Numbered from the stretch's first letter, positions 19,901 to 30,176 are shown. The stretch: DNA of 64,000 nt from Prorocentrum cordatum (GCA_963575745.1 CAUYUJ010019950.1:1-64000); one strand, 5' to 3'. Notes: generated by a model not told the origin, from the sequence alone. Translations and numbers: made by a program.

Positions 19901-20353
19901 TCGGTTGTAGCGGCCAGTCTGATCGTTCAGAGGGGCCATGCCCCATTCTTTGATCTCGCCCACGGCGCCAGCTCTGCTGGCATTGTAGGCGAGCGAGCAT
20001 AACGTTGTGGCAGTGATGTTGCCCAAACAGAACAGACGTTGGAGGTCGGACAGCAGCGCCGCCCCCGCCTCGGCCCTGAGGGGCGCTGACAATGGCGGTG
20101 AGATCGTGCGTCGTCTCCCCTCCATGTAAGCTGGATGCGCGGCCAACGCCCTTGCGCTTGAGCCACCGCGCTGTGCAACGGGAACCCGCCCACACGTTGG
20201 ATTCCTCATCGTGTTCCTCGTGTGCATCCCCTGATCCCCCTCCTCCTCCTCCTCCGCATCCTCCTCCTCCTCCTCCTCATCCGCCTCATCCGTGCTCGTT
20301 TGCATCATATTCCTCATCGTGTTCCTCCCCTCCTCCTCCCCCGCCCCCCTCAT
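16916..20353 (-). CDS. Four-exon transposase-like, Cys-rich dinoflagellate family protein
   Basis: Exons by frame and splice words: 20353-19203, 18878-18624, 18593-17958, 17090-16916. Introns are 324 nt (AG/GTGAGC to CTAG), 30 nt (GTAAG to TTAG) and 867 nt (a GA donor, CAG/GACCCG, to CTCGAG). All split codons restore frame, giving 738 residues. Recognisable blocks: an acidic N-terminus from a GAG tract; SGRSKSILVMSVVNV; CRCGCKGYC; LLNFVRWSLESLAAGEYPRF; MADWEGVCTYYSVPTW with HCCPLC; RFWRPSRATLTTASNPLW; DYLHTVALGG; PTHHLFWHL; and HPRVYATWKDETLNALLASL. I recall this order as an abundant dinoflagellate family, probably transposon-derived; the mechanism is unassigned. The N-terminal start within the GAG tract is uncertain. 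The long intron contains a GGA tract and a TCATCGATGA cluster. Confidence 0.65.
17683..17745. repeat. TCATCGATGA cluster 2 (inside an intron)
   Basis: Overlapping ATCGATGA words within the inferred 867-nt intron of the transposase-like gene, near a GGA tract (17320-17350). A relaxed copy of cluster 1. Confidence 0.75.
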
Positions 20354-20400
20354 CCTCTTCCCCCTTCCCCCCCCTCTCCCCCCCCTCGTGAGATGGGGGG
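20230..20400. repeat. CTC tract
   Basis: CTC/CCT tract that supplies the poly-Glu N-terminus of the minus-strand transposase-like frame. Confidence 0.8.
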
Positions 20401-21205
20401 TGGTCGCCCCTCCCCAAGTCCCCCCCCATCACCGCATGTACGAGGGGGCGAAGCATCATGGCTCATGAGCTACTGCGCCGTGCGATGCGTGGAGATCGGG
20501 GTCGCAATCGAGCGCGTGATGTGTTTTACTGGCGTGTTCGCTCGTCGCGCGCCGTCATCGGGCGCCGTCGGAGAGTCATCGGAGAGTCATCGGTGAGTCA
20601 TCGGTGAGTCATCGGTGAGTCATCGGTCGGGTTACCTGTCATCGGTATACGTTTTGTGTGTAAATTTACAGTGTTCGCCCCCCCCCGAGTCATCGATGAT
20701 TCTGCGATGACAGTCATCGGTGTGTCATCGGCGCGGGGTCCCGCCGATTTTCGCCCGGACAGCGCCCGGACAGCGCCCGGACAGCGAAAACTATTGCCAG
20801 GGGAGAAAAACACATACCAGAACTGGAAAACCATGTCCCGAGACGAGAGAACCGACCCGAATGGCAGAACATCTGTCCAGTGTTTCCACAGAGCCTCGGA
20901 ATCGCCACGGGGTTCGGCGAAAGCGGCGCCTCGCAAAAAAATCTGACCGCGCAGATCGAACCCCCACTGCAGGCATGGCGAGAGCTGGGCCCGACTTTGT
21001 AGTCGCTCGCGCCCCGCGCAGAGCAGCGGCCCACGCGAGCGTCTTCGCACTCGTGCACAGCCATCCAACGGCCTGCAGGACCTGCGCGACCCAGCAGCAT
21101 TGATGCACCCCCCCTCCCCGTATATAATCCCCCTGTTGCTGCACGCCCGCATCCGCATCACAGGCCGCGAACGTGGCGCAAGGTGCCGACGATCGATCGA
21201 GCCTA
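20401..21205. repeat. Spacer with relaxed TCATCGG clusters
   Basis: 20571-20628 is a tandem of GAGTCATCGG units (10-11 bp) and 20688-20735 holds more TCATCGATG and TCATCGG words. GGACAGCGCCC is repeated in tandem at about 20757-20785. No gene is called: frames here are short and overlap repeats. Confidence 0.65.
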
Positions 21206-21349
21206 CTACTTGCCCTTCTTCCCCTTCTTCACCTTCTTCTTGATGGTCGGGTCCTTCGCCTTCTTGGGCGGTTTCTTGTTGTTGTTCTGGAGCGCCCTGT
21301 GCGATTCGATGGTCGCTTGGATCTTGTTGTTCAGCTCTGCGCCGCGCTT
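21206..21349 (-). CDS. Terminal exon encoding a Lys-rich tail
   Basis: 47 codons ending in KKKVKKGKKGK and TAG, beginning right after a long pyrimidine run ending CCCCGCAG. Composition (AELNNKIQATIESHRALQNN then KKPPKKAK) suggests the C-terminus of a nuclear or nucleic-acid-binding protein. The preceding exon could be 21811-21743 with a GA donor after CTGCAG (phase 0 fits), but other donors are possible. Confidence 0.5.
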   Translation of the reverse strand, partial: KRGAELNNKIQATIESHRALQNNNKKPPKKAKDPTIKKKVKKGKKGK

Positions 21350-21469
21350 CTGCGGGGAGCACGGGGCGGGGGGCGGCGGCGGCGGCGCGACCGACGATTG
21401 GCGCACGAGACAGACGCATGACGACCGACGAGCGGCGACTAACGCCCGACGACAGACCCAAGAGTCCGT

Positions 21470-21703
21470 AGACGATGACGACGACGATCAGCGACGACCG
21501 ACGACGACAGACGAAGACGAAGACGACGACGACGACGACAACGGCGACGACAAATACTCTCTACCGTTGGGAATGCGAATGATTGGGTCGCGAGTCATCG
21601 ATGACGTATCGATGATTCATCGATGACGCAGCGATGGCGAGGCACGCGTCGGCGCATGCCTGGCGAGTCATCGATGCGTCATCGATGAGTCATCGATGAC
21701 TCG
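21470..21703. repeat. GAC tract and TCATCGATGA clusters
   Basis: GAC/ACG units at 21470-21555, then TCATCGATGA chains at 21594-21640 and 21665-21703. Probably intronic if 21811 and 21349 belong to one gene. Confidence 0.8.
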
Positions 21704-23431
21704 TGGCCCAGTCAGTCGCTTTCGACGTGACTCCCGCAGGTCCTGCAGCGTGTCCACGGCGTCCTTCTCGCAGAGCACCTCTATGTCGGCCTCCTTGAAC
21801 TCTTTGCGCACCTGTCGGGCGGGGCAGAGGATCAGGATCCCGAGATGCGGGGGTGAGGCGAGGATCGGAGAAGGGCGGGGGAGGCGGAGGGGAGGAGGAG
21901 GAGGAGGAAGAGGACGAGGAGGAGGATGAGGGGGGAATGGGAGGGGGGGCGGGGCGATGGGAGAGAAGGTTGGGCGAGGAAGATCCGAGGAGGAGGAGGA
22001 GGAGGAGATTCTGACATCAGAATCTGATTGGAGATCGGCGAGGATGAGGATGGGGATCCGAATGGCCGAGGATAATCCTCGATCGCATTGATACCCCGAT
22101 CGGTATCTTCTCCCGCCTTCTCCTCCTCCATCCTCCTCACCATCTTCATCCTCGTCATCCTGCCACCGCGCCCACCTCGTCATCGATCACGGTCCTGATC
22201 TGCGCCAATCCTCCTTCCTCACCTTCCTCCCCATCTTCCCCCTAGTTCCGACCTCCTCCTCATCATCCTCATAATCGCCGTTCGCCGTCGTCGGTTGACC
22301 TGCGACACCTCGGTACCGATGAGCAGCTTCTGCCACAGCTTGTTCTTCTTGATGGTGCCCTCGATGCCCTTGATCATCGTGTCGATCGTGCCCTGCACGG
22401 CGGCCGTCCTCGCCCATGCCCACTCGCTGGGCTCTGCCTCGTTGGCGGATCCGTCGCCGCCGCCCCTAGACGCATCCTCGGCGATGTCCTCGGAGAGAGA
22501 CGTCGCAGACGCCAGCGTGCTCTGCATCGCCGCGATCATCTTGCGGCAGTGTGCCAGCGCGATCGCGGCGGGCGACTTCTCCTTCTTCCCTGGCTTGGGC
22601 GGTGCGCTGTCATGTTGCCCAGGGCCCTCATCAGGGTCCGCCTCGGGGTCCGCCTCAGGGCCCTCCGCAGGGCCCTCCGCAGGGTCCTCAGGGTCCGCCG
22701 CAGGGTCCTCCGCAGCGTCATCGCCGCTTCCAGACATCCGTACACGCGGCAACGCAATGAGGGCATCGTCGGTGAGTGCTTTGTCCATGTTCTGCTTCTG
22801 CGTCTCCTCCCAGCGCTTCTCGAACTTGTCGGAATACTCGTGCGAGAACCACATGAACTTGACCTTGCCGTGCTGCTCGTCGACCTGTACGAACGGGAAC
22901 CCCATCCTGATGCACCGCTGGGCAATCACGGCGCAGTCCTGGATGGTTTCGGGGTCCCACTGGCCGCGCGGCCCGCCCTCCTCGTAGCACATGCGCAGGA
23001 AGGAGACGACCTTGCCCTTGGACAGCCACGACTCCTGGCTCGCCGCGGTGTATGTGCGCATGCGGACGATGGCACCTTTGTACTGCTTCTTGCACCAATC
23101 CTTCTTCCACTGGTCCTTGTTCGCAGCCGACAAGTACCCGTTCTTGGTCTTCTTATTGCCCCTGAGCTCCCGCTGCAAGCGCTGCCCCAGCGCCGACCGC
23201 CACGTGAAGGCGTAATCCCCAGCATTGTGAGCTTGCACGCTCTGCAAATCACCCTTGTGATACTTCTTCTGGAGCGGCGTCTCCGGAGCCATCTCGGGGG
23301 CGCTCTGCGCGGTGCTCTTCGTGAAGCGCTCGGCGCCCTCCTGCTGCGTGAGCTTCTGGACCTGGCCCTTCAGCTGGTCCTGGATCTGCTCGGCGGCGCC
23401 CTTCTCGGGCGTCTCGTTGGCTGGCTGCGTA
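21668..23431 (-). CDS. Charged nuclear-type protein, at least two exons
   Basis: Main exon 23431-22300; next exon begins at 21811. The join is phase 0, CAG/GTCAAC to CCCGACAG/GTG, with a 488-nt intron filled by GAG/CTC tracts. The main exon is open upstream of the ATG at 23290-23292 and begins after CTCCCGCAG, so there is at least one earlier exon. It encodes EQIQDQLKGQVQKLTQQEG (coiled-coil-like), SALGQRLQRELRGNKKTK, QWKKDWCKKQYKGAIVRMR, IQDCAVIAQRCIRMGFPFVQ, EYSDKFEKRWEETQKQNM, a DPEDPAEGPAE acidic linker, and IKGIEGTIKKNKLWQKLL. The last exon adds VRKEFKEADIEVLCEKDAVD. It may end at the stop at 21668 or splice on to 21349. No known family. Confidence 0.65.
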
Positions 23432-23459
23432 CTGCGGGAGACGTAATTATGCTTGGCTC

Positions 23460-23656
23460 AGGTGTCACTCCTCCTCCTCCTCCTCCTCCTCCTCCTCCTC
23501 CTCCTCCTCCTCCTCATGCTCCTCATGCTCCTCCTCCTCCTCCTCCTCCTCGCCCTTCATCTCGCCCCTCCTCGCCCTCCATCCCGATCCTCTCGCTACC
23601 CCCTCGTCGTCGCCACATCGTTGCCCTCGCCGCCGCCGCCGTCGTCGTCGTCGTCG

Positions 23657-23689
<33 letters not shown>

Positions 23690-23790
23690 TCGTCGTCGTC
23701 GTCGTCAGCGTCAGTCATCGTCGCTCGCCGTCGCCGTCGCCGTCGCCGTCGTCGTCGTCGTCGTCGTCGTCAGCGTCAGTCATCGTCACC
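23460..23790. repeat. CTC and GTC tracts (probable intron)
   Basis: CTC units 23465-23560, then GTC/CGT units 23635-23780. The tract separates two minus-strand coding exons and is most simply intronic. Confidence 0.75.
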
Positions 23791-23849
23791 TCCTAGCCCC
23801 CCCGCCGTCGCTGTCGCCCACGTCGTCGTTGACGACTGCGACGTTCAGC

Positions 23850-25474
23850 CCGCGCAGTCCTCCCGATCCGATGCTGCGGAGTGCTCGCTGCGCTAGCCGC
23901 CGAACCCTGCGCCCTCGCCGAACTCGGGAGGCTCGCTGCGCGCCGCTGCGGGTCATGCCGCGCTGGCGCGGCCCCCCCCGCGGCCTGCGCCTGCGGCGCG
24001 CTACCGAGCAGCATGGACACCTTCTCGCTCAAGGGCATCGTCGGCTCACTCTCGAGGCGACGGCCACTCCTCTGCGGCTGCCGCGGCGGCATCTGCGATG
24101 CGCCGTCGCCCGCGGCAGGCGCCGACGGCGCGGCCTGCGCAGCGCCGCCGCGGCTGACTGGAGCGCTGGGCGCGCGCTCCAGCTGGCGCCGGCGCTGACC
24201 GCGAGCCCCACGGCTCTCGGCGCGCGACCTCTGCGTCTCCAGCGGTTCTCCGCTCTCGGCCCGTGGCTCTCGGGGCGCCGCGAGGCTCTCGGCAGTCGGC
24301 TCCTGCTCCTTGGGCGCAGAGCTGCGCTTGCGGCGGCGCTTGGGGCGCCCGCCCGCCGTGCCGCCTGCGATCCTGCGGCGGCGCTTCTTGCGCCTGGGGA
24401 GCTGGCCCATGGCTGTGTGGGAATCAGACGCATCCCCAGCCTCGGCCTCGGCCTCGGCCTCGGCCTCCGCTTGTGCCTCCTCATGCGCTGGTGCCTCCTG
24501 AGCCACTGGTGTCTCCTCAGCCGCTGGCGGCCCGCCGAGGCCGCGGCGCCTGGCATCGCGGCGCCGACTGATCACGACTGCTGGCTTCTTCGCGAGAGGC
24601 CGATTGTCCGAGTCGTCATCGTCGACTGGCGGCTTGGGGATCTCGCGCGCGGCTCTCTTGGAGGTCGGCCTGATCCCGTTGCCGCGCGGCATGGCCCGCT
24701 GCGACGGCGGCACGTAGCGGCCCTGACTGACGCGGCCGTGATCGTTGTCCAGGTCGGCTTGGCTCTCGCCGTCTGCGCTGGCAGCCGCCGCGACCCCCAG
24801 ATCGGAATCGGAGGCGACGGCGATGGCGCCCGCGTCGGGCTCGCTGGCGCCGCGCACGGCCTCTGCGTCTGCCTGGCGCCCGCTGGCGCTGCCTCCTGCG
24901 CTCGCGCCCGCGTCGAGCTCACTGGCGCTGTCTCCTGCGCTCGCCGCCGCGGCGATGGCACCCGCCTCGCGGGCGGCCGCAGCGCGCCCCTGCTCCTCGC
25001 GGGCCCACGCGCTCTCGAGCTCTTGGAGCTCCTCAGAAAGCCTCTGCCGCTCCCTGTTGGCCGTCTCCGCCGCGCGCGCTGCCTCTGCAGCGATCCGGTC
25101 AGCCTCGTCGACGAAGAACCCCTGCTCGATGCGCGTGCCTGGGGCTGCAGGCTCTGCCTGGCTGTTGATGGGGCTGGGGCTCAACGGGGGCTGGCTGTTC
25201 ACCTCCGCGCGGGGGCTGCCGCGCGTGTCCTCGCGCAGCGTCTGCTCGGGCGAGCGCGCGCTGATGGCTGCAGCCGCCATCGCCGCCGCCCTGGGCTCAG
25301 CATCCGCGGGCGGGGCATCCTCCGTGTCGGACCCGCCTCCCTGCGATGCGCGCAGGCTCCTCCTGACCGCCGTCGCCCAGGCGGGATCGCTCTCCTCGAT
25401 GGTCTGGACCGACGGCGACCGCTCGTCGATGGACGGGCCTGCGGGCGGCGCGCTGCCCCACTCATCCTCTTCCT
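23850..25474 (-). CDS. Large disordered exon with nuclear localisation signals
   Basis: Open frame of about 540 codons starting after GGGGTAG at 25475 (reading EEDEWGSAPPAGPS) and losing protein character near 23850; the donor is not resolved. It is rich in Ala, Glu, Ser and Arg. A helical coiled-coil segment (AAEAARAAETANRERQRLSE) lies about 150 residues in. Further on are AEAEAEAEAEAG, PRRKKRRRRIAG, GRPKRRRKRSSA and a Lys/Arg-rich tail. Several basic clusters point to a nucleus. It may be the 5' part of the gene continuing at 23431, or a separate gene. No family. Confidence 0.55.
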
Positions 25475-25544
25475 CTACCCCTCGGATCGTCGCCGTCGTC
25501 GGTCGGACAAACGATCGGTCGGTCGATCGGTCGGTCGGTCGATT

Positions 25545-25965
25545 TGTCGTCGTCGTCGTCGTCGCCGTCGGCATCCTGTAGTCGTCGTCGTCCGTCGTCG
25601 TCGTCGTCGACGTCGTCGTTCGTCGGCCGTCGGTCGTCGGTCGTCGTCGTCGTCGGCCAGTCGTCGGTCAGTCGTCGCCGTCGCCGTCGCCGCACACACC
25701 GCCGCAGCCGCCTTCGTCGACATCGTCGTTCGTCGCCGACGTCGTCGTCGCGCCTGGCATGTGCTCCTCCGAGTCGGCTGCTTCTGCGAGAGCGCCGCCG
25801 CCGCCGCCTCCGCCTGTCGGGCCGAGGGCTGCCCCAGATCCCTCCGCATCCTCACCACCATTCCTCCTCATCATCCCTTTCCTCATCGCAGTTCCACTCT
25901 TAATATTCTCGCCCTCTCCTTCACCGCCCCTACTCATATATATATATATATATATATATAAACCC
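25545..25965. repeat. GTC tract and TA dinucleotide run
   Basis: GTC/CGT units 25545-25750, some mixed sequence, then about 13 TA units at 25936-25960. No exon could be supported here, although the first exon of the downstream minus-strand gene should lie nearby. Confidence 0.75.
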
Positions 25966-26732
25966 TCTCGTCCACCGCTCCCCCGATCATGTACGCATCC
26001 CCGCTTGCTTAGCCTCCGCATTCTCCTCCTACCCACGTCTCCTCCTCCACCCCTGACTTCCCCACGTACTCCCCCGCCCCTCGTCGTCGTCGCCCGTCGT
26101 GTGTCAGTCGTCGTGAGCCCGATTCGCAGTCGTCGTCATCCGTCCGTCGCCGCCCGTCGCCCGTCGTCAATCGCCCGTCGTCCTCCGTCGTCGTCGTCGT
26201 CGTCGTCGTGGCCGTCCTCCGTCGTCGTCGTCAACGCCGTCGCCCTCGTCGACCGTCGTTGTCGCCGCCGTCGCTGTCGCAACCGCCGCCGTCGCCCGAG
26301 CCTGGGTGAAGCGCCGCCGCCGACCAGCGCGGCCGCGAGCGCGAGCGGTGCCGCGGCCCGCCTGGCGGAGCGGCGGCATCGCTCTCCCTCCCCCCCATTC
26401 CCGCGCGTTCCCGTTCGCGATGCATCGCCGACGCATCGATGCTGCATCGATGGCGCATCGACGAAGTTCGTTCCCCACCAGGCCCGAGATCCCCTGGCCG
26501 CGCCTCGCCGAGAGCTCCAAGGGCACCGCGAATCGAGCCGACCCCGCCGCCGCCCGGACTGCCATCTGCACCCCCTGTACCACAGATCGCCCCCCATGCA
26601 CCCATTGCTCCTCTTCCGCCGCCCTAGTGCACGTCCTCTTCTCCCTCGACCATCCTCGCATCATCTGCCGCGCCTCCTCCTATCCCCCTATAGTGGTTTC
26701 ACCCGACGACGACGGCGACGATCGATGCCGAC
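25966..26732. other. Repeat-rich spacer, no gene seen
   Basis: GTC/CCGTCG-rich sequence (26080-26290), a Ser/Arg-coding GC-rich stretch, and GCATCGATG words at 26428-26462. No frame has believable composition. Confidence 0.5.
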
Positions 26733-26868
26733 GACGTCATCGATGAGTCATCGGTGCCATCATCAATGACTCATCGATGACGGCATTGATGATCATCCCC
26801 AGATTTTCGAGCAGCGCCCAGCCGAGGCGACGAGTGGGGCTTCCCAGGGCCAGACGGTCCAGAACCTC
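26733..26868. repeat. 136-bp direct repeat, left copy
   Basis: A TCATCGATGA cluster (26733-26800) followed by 68 bases starting AGATTTTCGAGCAGCGCCCA. The right copy is at 29875-30010; the 68-base part differs at three positions. The pair brackets the gene at 27277-29804. Confidence 0.9.
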
Positions 26869-27276
26869 ATATACCCCCGCCCCGAGGGAGCGGGATAATG
26901 AGGAGGAGAAGGAGAATGATGAGACGCCCATGCGCCGTTCAGGTGGGCGCAGGAACGCGCCGCGCGGGAGCGCGGCAGGTCGAGCGCGCGCTGCAAGGCG
27001 CGCACGAGCGTGCGCGCCGATGCGTGCTCGCCCGAGCGGGCGATACGAGGCGCACTCGCCAGTCCAGTCGTCCGACGTCCGTCGTAATCGATCGGCCGTC
27101 GTCGTCGGCAATCTCGTCTGTGTGGAACTCGCAATCGTCGTCGCTCGCATCATCATCGCCGAACTCGTCGTCGCAGTCGGCGCCGTCGTCGAAACCGTTG
27201 TCGAATCGGATTCGCCGTCACGGTCGCCCTCGTCGGGCGACGACGTCGCGCCATCACGCGCCGCTCAGGCTGGGCC
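26869..27276. other. 3' flank, no gene seen
   Basis: Mixed GC-rich sequence with a GTCGTC-rich end near 27090-27240. No convincing frame. Confidence 0.45.
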
Positions 27277-28804
27277 TCACGCATCGCAGTCGGTGCCTGA
27301 GCCAGGGCCGACCGCCGCCAGGAAGCTCAGGTTGTTCAGCGGCGGCCCCTCCATCTGCTCGGGCACCGACGACTCCGCCTCGCTGGGCGCGACTGCCGCC
27401 GCTGGTCTCTGCCGCGACGTCGGCGCCGCGGCCGCGGCCAGTCTCTGGCACGCGCTCGATGGTCTCTTCGCCGCGGGCCTCTTCATCGCGGGCGGCTTCG
27501 TCTCATCGGCCTCATCCTCCTCTGGTGTCTGCTCTGGGTTCCCGTTCGGGCCTCCTGCTGGCGCAACTGCGGGCCTCTTCTTCGCCGCGCCCTCGCCCTC
27601 GTGACTGATCTGCCATGCTGCAGGCCTCTTGCGCGATGCGCTCTCGCCCTCGTCATCGGCGTCCACCTCTGGATCCTCCGTGTTTGCCTCCTCCTCGCTC
27701 TCTTCCTCTGAGCCGTCGCCAGCAGCATCAACGTCCTCTTCTTCGTCTTCTCCGCCGCCCTCCTCTTCTTCATCGGCGCCGTCCTCCTGGGGTTCCTCAT
27801 CAGGATGCTTCTCCTCGTCCTCATTCGCACCCTTGTCGTAGTCGCCGCCGATCGCCGCGGCTGGCCTCCTCGGCGCACCTGCTGGTTTCCTCGAAATGCC
27901 GAGCCCCGCCTCCAGGATGCGCTTCTTCTCCTTCGTCCAGGCTCCAGCGTCATCCGCGCTGATCTCGCGCTTGGCCAGCTCCTTCGCCCACTTCACCGCG
28001 TGCGTGGTCGCCTTGGTCTTCTCCACGACTTTGAAAGCGAGCTGGCACTTCTGCTTGCCGTTGACCTTCACCACGACGCCAGGGTTGCCTGGGCCCAGCA
28101 TCTTCAGCTCCGCCGCGTACTTCGTCTCGCCGACGATCTTCTGCCAGAGAATGTTGGTGCTGGCCTCCTTCGATATCGCCTTCTGCTGGCCGCGCCACGC
28201 GCCCACCGTCAGCTCCTCGAGCTCGCACGTCCAGCCGTCTGGCCACTTCGCCATCATGAAATTGTGGCCCCTCGCGCCCTCGGGCTCGTAGATGTCGTCG
28301 GTCGGGTCGGGCATGGGGGGGCCTTTGCAGCTCTTCCTCGGGATGAACCTCGTCGCGGCCCCCGTCGACTGATCGTACTTCACCTTCTTGATTGGTGCTG
28401 CCGAGACTGGCAGCTCCACGGCCGCGCTCCCCGCCAGGCTGGCCGAGGATGGGGGGCCGCGACGCCCTGTCGACCCTGCGCTGGACGGCGGCGCAGGCGA
28501 TCTCCTCAGCGGCGCGGCGCTGTCGTGCTCGATCGCCTCGGCGGCCCCCTGCTTGATGCGCAGCGTGCGCAGCCACTGCGGCCCCTTGTTCTCGAAGCTC
28601 TCCTTGCGCAGCGCGTCGTACATGTGGCGGAACATGCTGCGGAGCCTGGGCTGTCGCGTCGTCGTCGGTCGTCGCCGTCGGTCGTCGGTCGTCGACCAGT
28701 CGTCGGCCGTCGGTCGTCGTCGTCGTCGGTCGACAGTCGTCGGTCGTCGTCGCCGTCGCCGCGGTCGTCGTCGTCGTCGTCGTCGTCGTCAGTCGTCGCC
28801 GTCG

Positions 28805-28835
<31 letters not shown>

Positions 28836-29324
28836 TCATCGTCGAAGCTGTCTGTCGTCGTCGCCGCCGACCGTCGTCGTCGTCTGTCGTCGCTCGTCGT
28901 CGCCCTCGTGCCATCTTCGCTGTCGTCGTCGTCGCCGACTGGCGTCGCCATCGTCGCCGTCGTGCGTCGCCGTCGCCGTCGCCGTCGCCGCCCGTCGTCG
29001 TCGTCGTCGTCGTCCCAGTTATTGCGAGACCCGTGGAACATGTCGCCCTGCTTCTCGCTCCACGCGTGGATCTCGTCGTCCTTCGCGTCGGCGAAGTCGT
29101 CGAGCTCTTTGGCGATGTTGTAGATCGCGCGCTTCAACGGGATCTCGTTGAAGCTCAAATTGGCGCTCACCTTCTCCAGCGCGCTGAGTGCCTGGGCATC
29201 GTCTCGGTCGTCGGCGGTCGGTCGTCGTCGTCGTCGGTCGCCGTCGGTCGTCGTCGTCGTCGGTCGCCGTCGGTCGTCGTCGTCGTCGTCGTCATCGTCG
29301 TTGTCGTCGTCGCCGCCGCCGCCG

Positions 29325-29416
<92 letters not shown>

Positions 29417-29451
29417 AGTCGTCGCCGTCGGTCGTCGCCATCGTCGTCGTG

Positions 29452-29484
<33 letters not shown>

Positions 29485-29804
29485 ATCGTCGTCGCGTTCG
29501 TCGTCGTCGTCATCGTCGTCATCATCGTCGTCGCGCTCGTCGCCGTCGTCATCGTCGTCGCGTCCGTCGCCGACATCATCGTCATCATCGTCGCCGCGTT
29601 CGTCGTCGCGTTCATCGTCGCATTTGTCGTCGTCGTTGCCCGTCGTGCCTTCGCCATGCTGTGGATGGTCTCGATACAGTCGGGCGTGAACTTGTCCTTC
29701 CCTGGCTTCACGCCATAGCGTAGCCAGCCGAGGCGCACGTGTGGCGCCAGCGCGCGCTGGATCGCGGCCTCGTCGCCGCAGCGAGCGCGCGACTCTGAAG
29801 CCAT
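27277..29804 (-). CDS. Three-exon gene, 561-aa protein with KRPAA-type basic tail
   Basis: Exons 29804-29649, 29191-29031 and 28645-27277 give exactly 562 codons. Intron 1 (457 nt) has a GC donor, AAG/GCACGA, and acceptor CCCAG/GCACTC. Intron 2 (385 nt) runs CACGG/GTCTCG to CCCAG/GCTCCG; joining makes FHGLRSMFRHMYDALRKESF. Both introns are almost pure GTC repeat. The start ATG has G at -3 and +4. Blocks: PDCIETIHSMAK; VSANLSFNEIPLKRAIYNIA; a Gly-Pro linker; PDGWTCELEELTVGAWRGQQ; NPGVVVKVNGKQKCQLAFKV; an acidic Glu/Asp region; then repeated KRPAA, KKRPAV and MKRPAAKRPS. The basic repeats and acidic region suggest a chromatin or RNA-associated nuclear protein, but the function is unknown. Flanked by 136-bp direct repeats. 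Confidence 0.75.
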
Positions 29805-29828
29805 CGCGCCGAAGCGCGACGGCTCTCC

Positions 29829-29841
29829 AGCCAAAATGGCT
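29829..29841 (-). other. Spliced-leader-like word upstream of the gene start
   Basis: On the minus strand, AGCCATTTTGGCT lies about 25 bases upstream of the ATG at 29804, preceded by CCGGTC and followed by GGAG. The dinoflagellate spliced leader contains the same 13-base core between CCGT and CAAG. The core is palindromic, and the flanks match only partly, so this may be a relic of a reinserted mRNA or chance. Confidence 0.35.
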
Positions 29842-29874
29842 GACCGGACGACGACGGCGACGAGCGGTGACGAC

Positions 29875-30010
29875 GACGTCGTCGATGAGTCATCGATGCC
29901 GTCATCGATGACTCATCGATGACGTCATCGATGATCCCCCACAGATTTTCGAGCAGCGCCCAGCCGAGGCGACGAGCGGGGCGTCCCAGGGCCAGACGGT
30001 CCAGAATCTC
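29875..30010. repeat. 136-bp direct repeat, right copy
   Basis: Same order as the left copy at 26733: TCATCGATGA chain then the 68-base word set ending GGTCCAGAATCTC. The distance between copies is 3142 bp, about one gene. Confidence 0.9.
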
Positions 30011-30117
30011 GATCCTGGAAGCTCTCACACCCAGACGTGCTCACATTCGGACTCACACATACTCAGACTCACTCGTGGCGAACGAAACTACAGACGGCCC
30101 GACGACGAGTGACGACA

Positions 30118-30141
30118 ATGAACGACGACGATGATGATGAC

Positions 30142-30176
<35 letters not shown>

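Noticed and set aside
25936-25960. TATA box
   Set aside because: It is a long TA dinucleotide run; dinoflagellate promoters generally lack a canonical TATA box, and no start is placed next to it.
23829-25961. 710-codon plus-strand frame
   Set aside because: Antisense of the disordered minus-strand exon; Arg/Leu/Ala-rich and ending in a TA dinucleotide run.
29878-29935. Peptide VIDESSMTHR as a conserved protein motif
   Set aside because: It appears at the end of many unrelated frames because it is the translation of the TCATCGATGA cluster.
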